Of a stretch of 64,000 bases of DNA, positions 1-11,865 are shown one piece after another. Below the pieces are notes generated by a model that was not told the DNA's origin, searched no databases, and saw nothing but the letters and a program-made list of their open reading frames with translations. Origin of the DNA: Schistocerca nitens (taxonomy: Eukaryota; Arthropoda; Insecta; Orthoptera; Acrididae); contig NC_064614.1 of NCBI RefSeq assembly GCF_023898315.1, positions 75,528,501 through 75,592,500 of the forward strand. Reading direction: 5' to 3'. A program made the position numbers and the translations under genes. Within the stretch, counting starts at the first letter, position 1. The number at the start of each line of letters is the position of its first letter.

Positions 1-103
1 TCTCATGGTCGGGCTTCACAGTCAAGAAAAATTTTTTGTAAGACATTATGCTAGCTTCCGTTGACTGCAGAAAATTATTAACTTCGTTATTGTAGTATCC
101 ACC

Positions 104-885
104 TTTGGGCCATTATTTATTTATTTATTTATGCATTTATTTTACCTGGCAAGATTAGGGCCTTCAGGCCCTCTCTTACACCTAACCAGGCATACTCAGA
201 TTCAACAAATTTCAGTTTCTACAGAACATTAAGGACATATTACATGTTATACAGTATTAATGTTAAGAAAAAAATAGAGATTACAAACGTAGTACAATGA
301 TAATTATAACAATCAAAAATTAATTATAACAATCAAGAATAATAATAATAGTAACAATAATAATAATAATGACTAAGTATATGAAAGTAAACATATTTTT
401 CTTTCATGAATGTCAGTCCTATTGCTAGTTGGGAATTTTCTCGTTATATTCTTGCAGCTTGTGAGTTATTCTCATCAAGCAGAGACATAAGACGATAGAA
501 TGGGGTGAAAGAGATATAGAAGAGGTAGATAGGTTAGAGGAAGAGAAATAGAATGGTAAAATTCGAAGCTATGATGGAGAGGAGAAAAAAAGAGATGAGA
601 GGGGCCCAACAATGGTGGCTATACCGTCCCTAATATGTAAGTCTTGAGTTCACTCTTGAATGTTGAGTGATTCCGGATAAGACGCAGATCACAGGGGAGC
701 GCGTTCCATAGTCGTATGGCTGAGATGGAGAATGACATGGAGAAAGATTTTGTGTTATGTAAAGGTACAGCCAAGATGCTAGACGTATCCGATCTGGTAT
801 TGCGGTTGTGGAATGATGATAGGTGTTTAATGTGAGAGTGCTGCCAAAGATTTTGCTTCAGCCTACGTCAGATGTAAACAATATG
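104..885 (-). pseudogene. LINE 3' end: C-terminus of ORF2 plus 3'UTR
   Basis: Read on the minus strand, about 90 codons are open between roughly 885 and 605. They contain the block RLWNALPCDLRLIRNHSTF followed by KSELKTYIL, which resembles the extreme C-terminus of ORF2 in non-LTR retrotransposons of the CR1/Jockey group (RxWNxLPxxLR...FKxxLKxxL). A stop follows, then about 500 bases of 3'UTR, ending in a run of TAAA-type units at 114-145. That run looks like a target-primed tail. The start is truncated, so no polymerase core is present. The family is inferred by eye. It does not resemble the other LINEs in the window. Confidence 0.55.
338..371. repeat. (AAT)n microsatellite
   Basis: Short imperfect run of AAT units inside the LINE 3'UTR. 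Confidence 0.8.
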
Positions 886-1212
886 TTAAAACGTTGATAG
901 ACACATATTTCTGTGAAGGGTGTTAACAATGCCTACAATTTACGAAATTTACATCATTTCACGATGTACAGAGCTTCATACCCGTTTGATGTTACTGGAT
1001 TCGCACATTGAAAAGGCTTAGGCTTGACGATGAAATTAATACATGGCGGAGGATTTGGGAAGTTTGACATTGGCCGAAACAAAATGTTTTGCTTGATAAT
1101 AGCCCAAAGGCCGAAACTGCAACACTGAAGTGAAATGAATAGAACAAATTGCAATGAGTCTAAGTGCCAAAATAAGCGAATGTGAGTTATGTGGTTTAAG
1201 GAGGTCCATGTG

Positions 1213-1312
1213 CTTGAGTAACTCAGACGGTAGAGCAGTTTCCCGAGAAAGGCAAAGGTCCCGAGTTCGATTCTCGGTCCGGCACACAGTTGTAATCTGC
1301 CAGGAAGTTTCA
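1213..1312 (+). repeat. FB-2 foldback fragment, tRNA-like right end
   Basis: Contains a pol III-like box A (actcagacggtagagc) and box B (gagttcgattctc). It ends in cggcacacagttgtaatctgccaggaagtttca. The same end is seen at 7385-7470 and 61000-61045, and inverted at 7036-7140 and 40800-40940. I call this family FB-2. Only the right end is present here; the left half is missing or too decayed to see. The tRNA-like part is not a functional tRNA gene: the anticodon loop lacks the invariant U33. Confidence 0.6.
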
Positions 1313-1909
1313 GAGAAGGCAATGTCTGCTTTACATAAAGGCAGAATTTTGACTCAGACGCCTGACAGTGATACATGCATGATCACAGACGATTTATTTA
1401 GAAAAAACAATGTATATCCCTTCATTGACACATTGTGACAGATACTACTCCCGCCAATTGTCCTGTTTCAGTCTGTGTGTTTGTGACACTGAAGAGGTAT
1501 GGCTGGTCTTTGGAATGAAAGTGTTAGTGGGTGTGATGGCAATGAAATTGTTTCCTCAGTGCCAAAATATATTTTCCTTCTTCCCTCTAATAAAAGAAAT
1601 CTGGTAATTTGAACTGATAACTGCATAGGACAAAACAGAAATAAGATGGTAGCTGTTGTTGTTCTGCATCTCATTACAAAAGATTGCTTATACGAAATCC
1701 GTCTCAGGTTTCATAATTAGTTTCGTTCACTTCTTCCTTGCGAGCGTGACTTTGTTGTAACTGAGAAGAGGAATCGTCTCAGTGACATGTTTGTACCACA
1801 TGATCTCGAAACATTGACACATAGTGGGCCAAAACATCCTAATATTGGTGTAAATATGGAGGAGAATGATTTGATGTATTTGCAGAAATCTGTAAATAGC
1901 TATATCACT
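1313..1909. other. Anonymous AT-rich sequence
   Basis: I see no coding signal, RNA gene or repeat that I recognise. Short open frames on both strands have no recognisable motifs. Confidence 0.4.
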
Positions 1910-1988
1910 CCAGAATGAGATTTTCACTCTGGAGCGGAGTGTACGCTGATATGAAACTTCCTGGCAGTTTAATCTGCCAGGAAGTTTC
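1910..1988 (+). mobile_element. FB-2 mini-element, two hairpins, 12-bp target duplication
   Basis: A 79-base insert flanked by perfect agctatatcact repeats (1898-1909 and 1989-2000). The first 23 bases form a near-palindrome (ccagaatga...tcactctgg). The last 36 form a hairpin with a 15-bp perfect stem (gaaacttcctggcag / ctgccaggaagtttc). The terminal sequence is the FB-2 end seen elsewhere in the window. The tRNA-like core has been lost, leaving both ends joined. The duplication is directly visible and shows that the insert moved as a unit. Confidence 0.75.
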
Positions 1989-2000
1989 AGCTATATCACT

Positions 2001-4980
2001 GTCCACACAGCAAAACTAAATATACCACAGGTCTCTTGGATTAAAATTAGGGGGGAGAATCCTGCACTTGAACAAGTATAAGCGTCAGTCTCTGACATTG
2101 TTCCCTCGACAACATGCAACATTATAAAGAAGGGAAGACCTACGACTTGGGAAGTAAAACCATTGAAATGCGACAATAGCCTTAGACTTGAACAGAAATT
2201 GATTTGAAGAAAATGATCCCTTACTTATTAAATGAACATAAGCAGCTTTATTACAGACTAAAACCGCAAACTCTAGTACTTTATGTAAGCTAAATTAAGC
2301 TGTGCCACATACTCTACAAATATTGGCAAATTATTAATACAAGTTCGGACATATACCTTCGTATAGGTTAGTCAAAATGATACATATGCCCTTTTTAAAA
2401 CATCAGTTTTCAAATAGGTTCTTTCTATTGGAACAGTGAGTTTTCCTGACAATATTCTTGCGTAACACGTTAGTATTAACAGTGTCTATAACAAAATGTA
2501 TTTCTTTTTCTTACTAGTGGCCTTGTATTGAAATAAAACATGTTTATCGGCCTTTCTCGGTTGTTTATTTTTGGTACATAGACCCTTCCTGATTCATAGC
2601 ATTAAGTTTTCTACATTCAACGGCGAACATGATGTTTTAAAGAACATAAAAGTATGCACAAAGTTTGTCCTGCACAGTTTGACCAAAAAACAAAACAAAA
2701 AACCTAGGCGTAGATACCGTCGGCGACTTGACCTAAATGAAAAACACGCACAGTTATTTACTGAAATAAAGACTGGCACATACAAAAAATTGGGTAATGC
2801 GGCTCTGATGATTCGCCAAGACGTAAGAAGGAGAGTATATCATGCGCGAGCTAAAGAACATCATAAAGGAGTATTCTGACAGTTTCACATCACTGTATGA
2901 ACGCTCTGATCGCTGTAAGAAAGTGGGGGAGAGACAATGTAAACCCCTGAAGCATTAAAATGGCCATATTAATTTTACCTGCTTTCTTTCTTTTATTAAT
3001 CCGCTATAGAAAATCTTTGGACTTACCGGTCTATAGTTCACTGCTACTACATCATACAAGAATAGGATCAGAAGTCTATCAAAGGTCACTCAATAGTACC
3101 AACACTATTCTGAATAGTCATAAAGCTGTTCACATCCTGCAACTAGGAAAACGAGAAAGAGCACATGTTAGCAGAGTGTAAGTCAACCACGTTGTTCTCG
3201 ATGACAACGTAATGTTTGTCCCCAGTGCAGATAAGCTTCAATAGCAAAGGGAAGGATGCAGTCAGGAGTTGGAAAATAGTTAGACTTGTGGACTGATTAC
3301 TAAATTAGTAATTCATGGTAAAGAAAGTCACAAATTAAGTATGAAGTCATAGAGCCTTTGGATGAAATTTGGTAATTAGAGTAGTAAAAGGTAGTGATTA
3401 ACGAAAAAGAACAAAAGGTCACAAGTGTACTGGAATTTTCTTAGGAAACTAAACAACGGATCCAAATCTAAGCTCCTAATGTGTGTGAAAAGGAAAGTTT
3501 ACAGTCATTGCATAATAGCAACTTTTACCATCTGAATTGCAACGTCTTTTTAAAGGGCGTAAAGCGTGGGAGGAAAACAGAAATTGAGAGCTACTCAGTA
3601 ATTAACAGAGTGATACATGATGGGAAATTCCACGAGAGTCAGAGAAACATAATGTGTCAGGGAGCAGACTGGAGTAACTTCAAATGTTCATACTTCTTAC
3701 CACCTATACATCAATGTAACGGGGAAAACCCTTACTATATAGCACGACAGGAGGTACCTTCTGTCACACGATTCATGATGAATCGTTTAGTACTAATTTA
3801 GACGAAGACTCTAGCAAGGAAACGCAGAAAGGTGAAGATTCCCTCGCGAAAGCTCTGCAAGCAGTTATTTCTTGCAGATTCTCCCCATGCAGTGAATTTG
3901 GTGACGTAATAATCTGTAGATGATCACTGTTTCCTGACTGCCCATCCGGTGACAAAGCTAGCCCACGCTGGATTGAAATTGATTAACTTAATGGCAGGGA
4001 TTTAAGTACATGCAATTAGTAATATGGCGCCCGGTTAATACCAAGACCCGCGTAATTGTCGCTTTCGGGATAATACCGTGGACTGCTACAGCTATGGAAT
4101 TTATTATTTATCGGATGGCATTAGACTAATGAATATGCCACGTGACAGATTAGCTGCAAAGCAGACAGACACGGCGATCTCTTGGTCTGGCCAATCAAGA
4201 ACGGCGTATGTAGGACATAGAATGAAACTGTTTCCGGCAGTAACGTGTCAGTTGCAAATCAGTTGGTCAACTACTTAAACCAAAACTGTCTTCACACATG
4301 TTGTCAATAAATATTTTATATCCAGAAGAATGTTCTCATTAACGTTGGCCTCTACAATTTATTATATATCATCGAATTATAGCTGTGTCAGAAATCAGGG
4401 ACCAATTTAATTCTTGTTCTAGCATGAAGTCTAAAAAACTTTAATACTATAATGTGGCAAAATTTAACTGTTACTTAAGTTAACGATCAATTCGTTAGAT
4501 CTTGGCACAGTACTTTTAATACTTTGGCGGTATTATGTCTGGTAGGTGAGGTATAGACGTGCATTTTTGGTTTTACTGTGTATTACAGTGTTATAGCAAT
4601 TACGCATAAAACATGTATTTTTTTGTAAAATTGAGTAAAAGTTTCACTGTCATCCAGGAGCAGTAGAAGTTGTCCTAAAAAATAATTTTGCTTTCTCTTA
4701 GCACATACTGTGGGATAAGAGTGTGTGGGCCTGGGACAAGAGTATACAGTGCGTACTTTTACTACCAAATGAAGAAAATAAAAAGTATGACATATAAATA
4801 CATGGAAAAACGAATTATGAGATCTTTATTTTTTGGGGAAATCAAAAAGTAAATGTGACGATCTGAGGGTAAGGCCGAAAAAACTTTTATCGAGGGAAAT
4901 GAAGTGCTGTACCTTTGCTTGTTCTTTCTCCAATGAAAAAGTTGGCTACGAGTTTCAAGACAGGTTCTTAAGGTTGCCTC
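2001..4980. other. Long stretch without recognisable genes
   Basis: Short open frames occur on both strands (for example 2571-2879 and 3481-3801 on plus). None shows a motif I can place. A weak reverse-transcriptase-like fragment near 3180-3300 (LDDNVMFVPSADKLQ) is too short and too interrupted to call. Confidence 0.35.
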
Positions 4981-4994
4981 TGAAAAAGCTGTTG

Positions 4995-5195
4995 CCGGCC
5001 GCTGGTGGCCGAGCGGTTCTGGCGCTACAGTCTGGAACCGCGCGACCGCTACGGTCGCAGGTTCGAATCCTGCCTCGGGCATGGATGTGTGTGTTGTCCT
5101 TAGGTTAGTTAGGTTTAAGTAGTTCTAAGTTCTAGGGGACTTATGACCTCAGCAGTTGAGTCCCATAGTGCTCAGAGCCATTTGAACCATTTTTT
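4995..5195 (+). mobile_element. SINE-A (tRNA-derived), full length
   Basis: Starts with a tRNA-like head: box A tggccgagcggttctggcg and box B ggttcgaatcc. A tRNA-unrelated body (tccttaggttagttagg, ctaggggacttatgacc, gtgctcagagcc) follows, and it ends in a T-run. It is flanked by a perfect 14-base target duplication, tgaaaaagctgttg (4981-4994 and 5196-5209). The box A resembles class II (Leu/Ser) tRNAs, which is inference. Such elements are transcribed by pol III and moved by a partner LINE. Confidence 0.93.
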
Positions 5196-5209
5196 TGAAA
5201 AAGCTGTTG

Positions 5210-6198
5210 ATTTGGACGTATGACGTACTGAGCTTCCACTTTTAACAAGGCCAAGAGCTTGACGGCTGAGCAGCTCTGTTAATGGCTGTCGAGTTGATGT
5301 TCTCGACCGGTTTCTGGGAAAAATGCCAATATGGAATACGAGATTATGTTCCAAGTGTTTTTGACATGTAGGCATGTTTGGAAAAACCACTACCCAACGA
5401 AAGAAAACCACTCCAGAGAATAATTAATTCAAGTTTTACTAGGCGAATAAGGAGACATCCAAAGTAAATGAACACCAAGAAGAATACCTCAATACACTAG
5501 AAGGGACTACACAACTCAAAGTGGATGTTACTGTGTAAAAGTTCCCTAACGGTTTTTGATGAGGTAAAAGTTCGCTAACAGCTTTTGTGGAGTAAAAATA
5601 CGACTAGCAAAGTTCTGTCCCATTAGACCTGCATACTTTTACCACATCCTCCTATTTCCTTTTTCGGTAATCTGCAATTAACACACACAAATAAAGACGC
5701 AGAAATCCAAAAGCACTTGGGAAGCTTATAGCCGCCAGTTCCGGTATCGATTTTATCCTATTTGTGAACAGTTATGGGTTCTTCCAACACTCAATCAAAG
5801 CTACATACATTTTCCATCGAAAACGTATAAAAATGTCTAGCAGCATTTTTGTTGCTGTAAGCGTCCGACTGTCATGTGGTTCCAGAACAGATCTGAGGAG
5901 ATGATGGCGTATGCGCTGCCTGATAGGAGAATGGTGAACCTCTGTTTAGGGGCCTGAAAACTTGATGTGTACTCTTGCCTTATGTATATCTTTACCCCCA
6001 CACAAACTGTACAATACTATACGTGCTTACAATTCGCCATTTTCATTTCTCAAGATATTTGGTCTGTTGATACGTGTGGCTTATAAATCCGCTGAAATGG
6101 TCACATATGATATAGCTTCTGTACATGGTATTCAACCGTGAGGTTTACATATTCTTCTGCCACACATGGCAGACATCTGTTTTTGTTTTCCCTCCTTC
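5210..6198. other. Anonymous sequence with a short tandem duplication
   Basis: Around 5535-5600 a 29-base unit beginning gtaaaagttc is repeated imperfectly twice, with a third partial start. Otherwise I see nothing recognisable. Confidence 0.4.
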
Positions 6199-6290
6199 TT
6201 TGTGGTCAGTCCTGCGAATGCTTTGATGGAGCCCCTCCACGAATTCCTCTCTTGTGTCAAACTCTTCGTCTCGAAGCAGCACTTATTACT
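6199..6290 (-). repeat. RTE-1 3' end remnant
   Basis: The words ctttgatgga, ccacgaattcctctc and agcagcactta align by eye with the 3' end of the RTE element at 25714-25810. Only the terminal part of the open frame and 3'UTR remain. Confidence 0.55.
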
Positions 6291-7017
6291 GAAATAGATT
6301 CAATTTTATGTTAGCGTTTGATTCATTATAGATTTCATCCCAGGTCGTCTCTTGTAAACTATTCTTAAAAACATTTGTTCTGGACCCGTTAATTATTTTG
6401 ACTGATTTCCATTGAGGAGTATCCATATTGTAAGGTACTATCTTTTCTATTCTAACCAACTGTGCACCGTGATCAAGAGAGCATTTGCTAATGTGTAAAC
6501 AATAATTTTATTACTTTAAGTTTCACCAAGAAAAATATAATTAGTTAGTGTCCTATTGCCTTTATCCACCTGTGTTGGAAATTTATTTACTGAAATCACA
6601 TTTCAACATCCAAATGAGAGTCCCAAAGACTTTTATCTTTCAGATGCCTTTAAAAAATCTACAGTGACGTCAAAATGGGCTGTTAACTGCTTTCTGTTGT
6701 CTGACAGATAGTATAATAAGGAACCCACATTTCTCATAAACAGTTCAAATTTTACTAGTGAGAATCTATATACAGTTAAAATTAAAAGTGAAACTTTTTT
6801 CGGTGTTAATTCACAAGTACACAGTTCTATGCGCTGATCAAAGTCTACTTGTCTCAAAGTTTTTGAACTTGTGTTCTGTAACAACTCCTTCTGTTACCAC
6901 ATCAGTTCTGTACAAGTTAGCTGCTACACTGTAATCTTTTATGCTTACCAAACTCTGTGGTTATGTGGTGCTCAGGCACAGGATGTTTATCTTTGCGGAG
7001 ATCTCTAAATTACCAAA
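6291..7017. other. Anonymous AT-rich sequence
   Basis: No gene or repeat recognised. A minus-strand frame of 83 codons (6633-6884) has no familiar motif. Confidence 0.4.
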
Positions 7018-7030
7018 TCAAACAAGCAGG

Positions 7031-7470
7031 TCTAGAATGAAATTTTCACTCTACAGCGGAGTGTGTGCTGATATGAAACTTCCTGGCAGATTAAAACTGT
7101 GTGCCGGACCGAGACTCGTACTCGAGACCTTTTGCCTTTCGCGAGCAAGTTCTCTGTGGGAAACTAGGTACTGGCGAAATTAAAGCTGTGAGGACAGGGC
7201 GTGAGTCGTGCTTGCGCAGCTCACTCGGCGCCGGCACGGTACCTCAGTGTGTTCGGTCAGAGAGCCGGTTGGCTATTGTAATAAAAAAACTGAGTGGAAA
7301 GATCAACAAATGAACTTGAACGGATGTCATCTGGCGTTCGAAACGACCAAACACAACGATCAACAACGAATAAAATGAAAAAAAATGTCGGTAGAGCACT
7401 TGCCCGTGAAAGGCAAAGGTCCCGAGTTCGAGTCTCGGTCCGGCACACAGTTTTAATCTGCCAGGTAGTT
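7031..7470 (+). mobile_element. FB-2 foldback element with inverted tRNA-like ends
   Basis: Left end: tctagaatgaaattttcactc, then ggcagattaaaactgtgtgcc and a minus-strand tRNA-like box. Right end: gtcggtagagcac...gagttcgagtctcgg, then cacacagttttaatctgcc. The ends are therefore inverted copies carrying the same tRNA-like cassette. A 13-base duplication, tcaaacaagcagg, lies at 7018-7030. Its partner at 7471-7478 plus 7691-7695 was split later by a SINE. The middle (about 7190-7380) has no coding capacity that I recognise. Confidence 0.72.
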
Positions 7471-7478
7471 TCAAACAA

Positions 7479-7678
7479 ATAAATGGTTCAAATGGCTCTG
7501 AGCACTATGGGACTCAACATCTTAGGTCATAAGTCCCCTAGAACTTAGAACTACTTAAACCTAACTAACCTAAGGACATCACACACACCCATGCCTGAGG
7601 CAGGATTAGAACCTGCGACCGTAGCAGTCCTGCGGTTCCGGACTGCAGCGCCAGAACCGCTAGACCACCGTGGCCGGC
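7479..7678 (-). mobile_element. SINE-A inserted in the FB-2 target duplication
   Basis: Reverse complement of the SINE-A consensus: the tail is at 7481 and the tRNA-like head ends at 7678 in ggccggc. Box B reads ggattagaacc on the plus strand, one change from consensus. A perfect 12-base duplication, agtttcaaacaa, flanks it (7467-7478 and 7679-7690) and overlaps the end of FB-2. The SINE therefore came second. Confidence 0.93.
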
Positions 7679-7695
7679 AGTTTCAAACAAGCAGG

Positions 7696-9812
7696 CCATA
7701 TATCGTATTACTCAGTCCTCTAATATTTTGAAGCAATAAAGTAATCTTAATTTTCCGTGCATACTTAAGAATTTTGTGGGGCTATTCCGTTATTTTTGCT
7801 TCTTTAAAAACACCGTGCTTGAATACTAATTTTAACCTTGAAAACCTATCTTTCTGACACCAGTAACCACGGGTATCTTGCTTTGGATGATGGTGGCACA
7901 CTATACATTTTCTGTGGATACGTTTTAACCCTCTTCAAATGATAGTTAAATAAACTTTAACTGGTGATACGTGTTTAACACTTTTAGTGCTGTGACCATA
8001 ACACTATCTTAAATTTTGTAAAGAATCTGAGGCCCGCAAAATTCTGAGCATAGTACGGGAATAGCATGCTTTCCAACATGGAAAGGGCATGACACTCAAA
8101 GTGTAACATAAAATCCTTTCAGTTATTAGTCTTTGTCATTTTAAAACTAAAAGCAACTGTAAAAACCGATGTTTCCCGGCTCTGTGGAGCGGTCATCTTC
8201 GCAATGATTTAACTGCTGCTTACGTACTTATATAGATACAATTTCATATTTCTTGTATTTCTCGTTATTTTTGTGGATTCCACTACCTACTTCTTTCTCA
8301 CTTAGGGACGTAATATTATGTGACAAGATTATTAGCCGAATAAAACTCCAATCTTCATTAGGAAAATCTGTAAGCCGTTAAAAACATCTTTCTTCACTCA
8401 TCAGAACACTCCGGAGAAAAATATAAATAAAATGAAACAAATATAATGGTGAAACGTTTGAATGGTCAGAAGAAATAAATTAATAAAAAGAAAAGTATAT
8501 CGCCTCTGGAGAGATTTTGTTCTTGGTTTTCAAGAAACTATACTTGTATATCAAAAAGGACACATTAACTGAAACAAATTGCCTGAGTGTAAGTAACGAA
8601 ATCTATTTACGAGTAAAATTAACTCATCTCAATGCTTTTCAGAAGCGAGTCTGACAGTCTTGTGTGACAATTTAATACGAATAACTGCATGCATGTGTCG
8701 CAGCATGCTTTAAATATATTAATTACACAAGACAGTGAGGTTGTAATACTATCACGTTGAAGTAGTTTACGACTGTGAACTTTTTTGAAGGGCGTCCATC
8801 TGCGACACACTAAGACAGAGCACACTCTTTGAGACGGACAGAGGGAGAAAGAAAGGAGAAAATGAGAATTGGAAAGTGGTGTGGTGGGGGTGGGGGTGGG
8901 GTCCAGAAAATAGGGCGCGCCCGCGGCGGTGAGAGGCCGCCAGATAATAAAGGAACTGAACTACTACAAATGGAAGTGATTTCTGGGCGTGACGTTGTCT
9001 TTGCCGACTGAACGCTCCACTGGATCCTTGCCGTTCCAGCGCCAATTTCCGCAGCCCGACGCCCAATCACATAACTGGGTCCCACCGCGATAGCACAGAG
9101 GCTATGCTGCGGAATGATATTATATTTAGCTTTCACTTCCAAGAAATGTCCCGGATTTCTTTCAGCGTTCGTATTTCTTTTCCTTTTTCCTTTTCATTTT
9201 CGAACATTCGTGATAGTGGGAATTTCAGGAATTGAGTTTGTACATTCAACAATACTTTCCTCAATACGATCAGCACAGAAAAATGCTGCTGTTCGTTGTA
9301 CGCTATCCTAAAGGAATCATAAACGCCTTACCTTTCTGTTCCTAACAGATTTCACCTCCCAATATTGGAATGTACAATACTTCCAGTTGTGTGAATCAGC
9401 CGATGCTTTCACTGTCGACACGGTGGAGCAGAATTTACGAAATGTAATTTACTAGTAATTTTTTTCTGGCTTCCATATTGTAGTTTTATGACGTTCACAA
9501 CAGTCTAGAATGCTGTAGATAGATGAGCTCTGGATAGTGGTCTGACTCCTCATTTTCAGGAACACCGGATAAATAGTCTCATAGCTAGAAAAAAAGATAC
9601 GGAATGGAAAATGTTATCAATTTGATTCAGGATTTACTAACAAAGAAATTGTAGCACGTCTTTTCTCACTGAGAGCGTAGAGTGGTAATTTCTGTACTAC
9701 TTATACGTGTATTAAATTTTCTCTGTCTAATTAGAGTTAAAATGTATGTATGTTCTACGTAGCATAGAGGAGATACATGGGCAGCAATAAATAGTGCATA
9801 TCATATGCATCC
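7696..9812. other. Anonymous sequence containing a GC-rich island
   Basis: Mostly AT-rich and featureless. The part from about 8820 to 9100 differs: it has a G-rich run (8880-8900), several CpGs and gcgcgcccgcggcgg at about 8916. On the minus strand it is open for about 110 codons and ends in a proline run caused by the G-run. I see no protein motif. It could be a regulatory or exon-proximal CpG-rich patch or an unrecognised repeat. Confidence 0.35.
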
Positions 9813-9966
9813 TACAGGCTGTTTCACAACTGATGCTACGCATTTCTAGAGGTTGTTGTAGAGGAGACATAGTAGATAAAGTGTTACACGGCAACCCATC
9901 TCCAGAAACGTCGTCCAACGACGCTGCAGAGCGTCAAAGTTACAGGTGCCGGCACCTGTAAATGCA

Positions 9967-11279
9967 CAGGGTGATAATTATTTAATTATATGAAATAAAA
10001 TGGTTGTAACTCCTGAACGGTTTGCGTTACGGCGTTCAAAATGCACAGTTGGCCGCGGAGGATGATGTGGATTAGTATGCGCATGCGCACGCGGCTTGTT
10101 GTTTTCAGACATTTGCACTTGAAACCGTGACGGTATAGTGCGCCTGGGACTACAGCGCTTGTGAATGCCCACTGTGCGAGCAATAACAGCCCAACTATGG
10201 CTGAAAGGTAGTTTGTGATCGAGTTCAAGCTGAAGACAACCAGTCCAAGTGTGCTAACAATCAAGAATTTGATTATCATGTTTGAGAGAACGGTTAGTGT
10301 CGTGATGACAGTGTTTACAACGTTGGCAGTCGAAAAAGGGTGGAAACATGTGAAATCATCTACAAGACGCGCCAGGCAATCTATCAAACGAGCTGCACAA
10401 CAAGTGGGAATCAAGTGGGAGACACTGTGACAAATTGTTGAAGACCTGCATCTCTTCCCGTACAAAATTCAAACTCATCAGGCATTAAGCCCCAGGGTGT
10501 TTCGCCAACACTATTGTCCACAGATTTGTCCAACGAGACTCTGATGTGAATATTCCTTGGTTTAGCGACGAAGCCCGTTTCCATTTAATGGGTTTGTCAG
10601 TAAGAAAAATTGGCACATTTGGGGGACTGACAATCCGCATTTCTCGATCGAGAAGACTCTTCACCCTCAGGTGACTGTTTGGTGTGCAATGTGTAGTCAC
10701 GGAATGAAGTGTGCGACATTCCTTGATAGTATGGTGACTACCGACCGGTACGTGAAGGTTTTGGTAAATCATTTTATACCCATTATCCAAAGTGACCCTC
10801 ATTTCGACAAAATGTGGTTCATGCAAGACGGAGCTCAACCCCATGGAAGCAGGAGAGTGTTTGACGTCCTATAGGAGCACTTTTAGGACCGCATTCTGGC
10901 TCTGGGGCATCCAGAGGACACTGACATGGACCTCGATTGGCCACCGTATTTTCCGGATCTGAACACATGCGACTCCTTTTTGTGGCCTACATTAGAGACA
11001 AGTTGTATAGCAAAAACCCCAAAACCACTGCTGAGCTGAAAACAGCCATTAAGGAGGTCATTGACAGCATCGAAGTTTCGACTCGTCAGCGGGTCATGCA
11101 GAACTTCGCTATTCGTCTGGGCCACATCATCGCCAATGATGGCAAGCACATGGAACATGTCATAATCTAAATCCGAATATCTGATGTGACGTTTGCATGC
11201 TGAGTAAAGTGTCTGCTCGTCGTTGCTTGTAACTAATTAACGTTTTTTTTTTCCCTATAGTTCGGTAATTGTCACCCTG
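9967..11279 (+). mobile_element. Tc1/mariner-superfamily (IS630-type) element, degenerate
   Basis: Terminal inverted repeat: cagggtgataattat at the left, ataattgtcaccctg-like at the right. The transposase is broken by stops and frameshifts between about 10207 and 11168. Recognisable parts in order: an HTH-like region (10213-10430), the first aspartate in WFSDEARFHL (about 10560), HIWGTDNPHF, TVWCAM (10677), WFMQDGAQPH with the second aspartate (about 10813-10840), and WPPYFPDLN with the third (about 10940). The family resembles the insect DDE transposases often annotated with a DUF4817 HTH. It cannot be active as it stands. Confidence 0.78.
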
Positions 11280-11289
11280 TGTGTATAAA

Positions 11290-11865
11290 CAGGGTGATTC
11301 AGTGATGATGTTGCAAACTTTCAAGGATGATGGAGAAGGATAGATGTATCAGTGTACGTTATGGGGTCCAGTGCCCCAAACAATTAGTCATAAGTTACAA
11401 GCGGAAAATCATTTTGATACCACTGACTATGGAATGCACGTACGAATACTGTTGTTGCTTAGAATGTAGGGTATGCAGCTTTCAGTAGTGGTAAAGAGGA
11501 CCACGAGAAGAAAGAATATCCAGTAGACACGTGGTCTAAAATGCATACCTGAGGAGTTAGGGGCACTTGCTCTTCTTCCTTAGTCTGAAACACGTCTCCC
11601 CTCTTGAACAAGGGCTCGTAGCTCTTAAGGTATGCATTTTAGAGTCCGTGTTTACAAGACATCTGTTGCTGTCTTCGCCCATACTACCATCGCTGAAAGT
11701 TGTATATCCCACAATCTTAGGAACAACAGTACCGATACATATATTCCACTGCCAGAGGTATCACAATGACTTTCGCTTGTAACTTCCGACTCGTTACCTC
11801 ACATTGACACATTTTTCCTTCTAATCATATTTGAAAGTTTATAACATTATGACGTAACCGCCCTG
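11290..11865. mobile_element. Foldback element with arms of about 280 bases
   Basis: The left arm begins cagggtgattcagtgatg and the right arm is its inverted partner ending aaccgccctg. Matching words lie throughout: caaactttcaa, aagttacaagcg, gtactgttgtt-like, ctaaaatgcatacct. The arms nearly meet at about 11576, so the whole element could fold into a single hairpin. There is no coding capacity. The terminal cagggtg is shared with the neighbouring element, which suggests related transposases. Confidence 0.7.

Noticed and set aside
954..1438. Open frames on both strands, up to 140 codons
   Set aside because: They overlap each other and the FB-2 tRNA-like end. The protein motifs come from repeat sequence.
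2571..2879. Plus frame of 102 codons with a basic region
   Set aside because: No recognisable domain, no promoter or splice evidence, and an AT-rich setting; likely chance.
3180..3800. RT-like series LDDNVMFVPSADKLQ and following frames
   Set aside because: Only one short resemblance to a LINE palm, interrupted by stops; not enough to call an element.
4995..5068. Leu/Ser-type tRNA gene
   Set aside because: It is the head of a SINE with target duplications; no independent tRNA gene.
7385..7457. Possible functional tRNA gene
   Set aside because: The anticodon loop lacks U33, acceptor pairing is poor, and the segment recurs as part of FB-2.
8810..9142. Minus frame of 110 codons with a proline run
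   Set aside because: The run stems from the G-rich tract. No motif or family resemblance.
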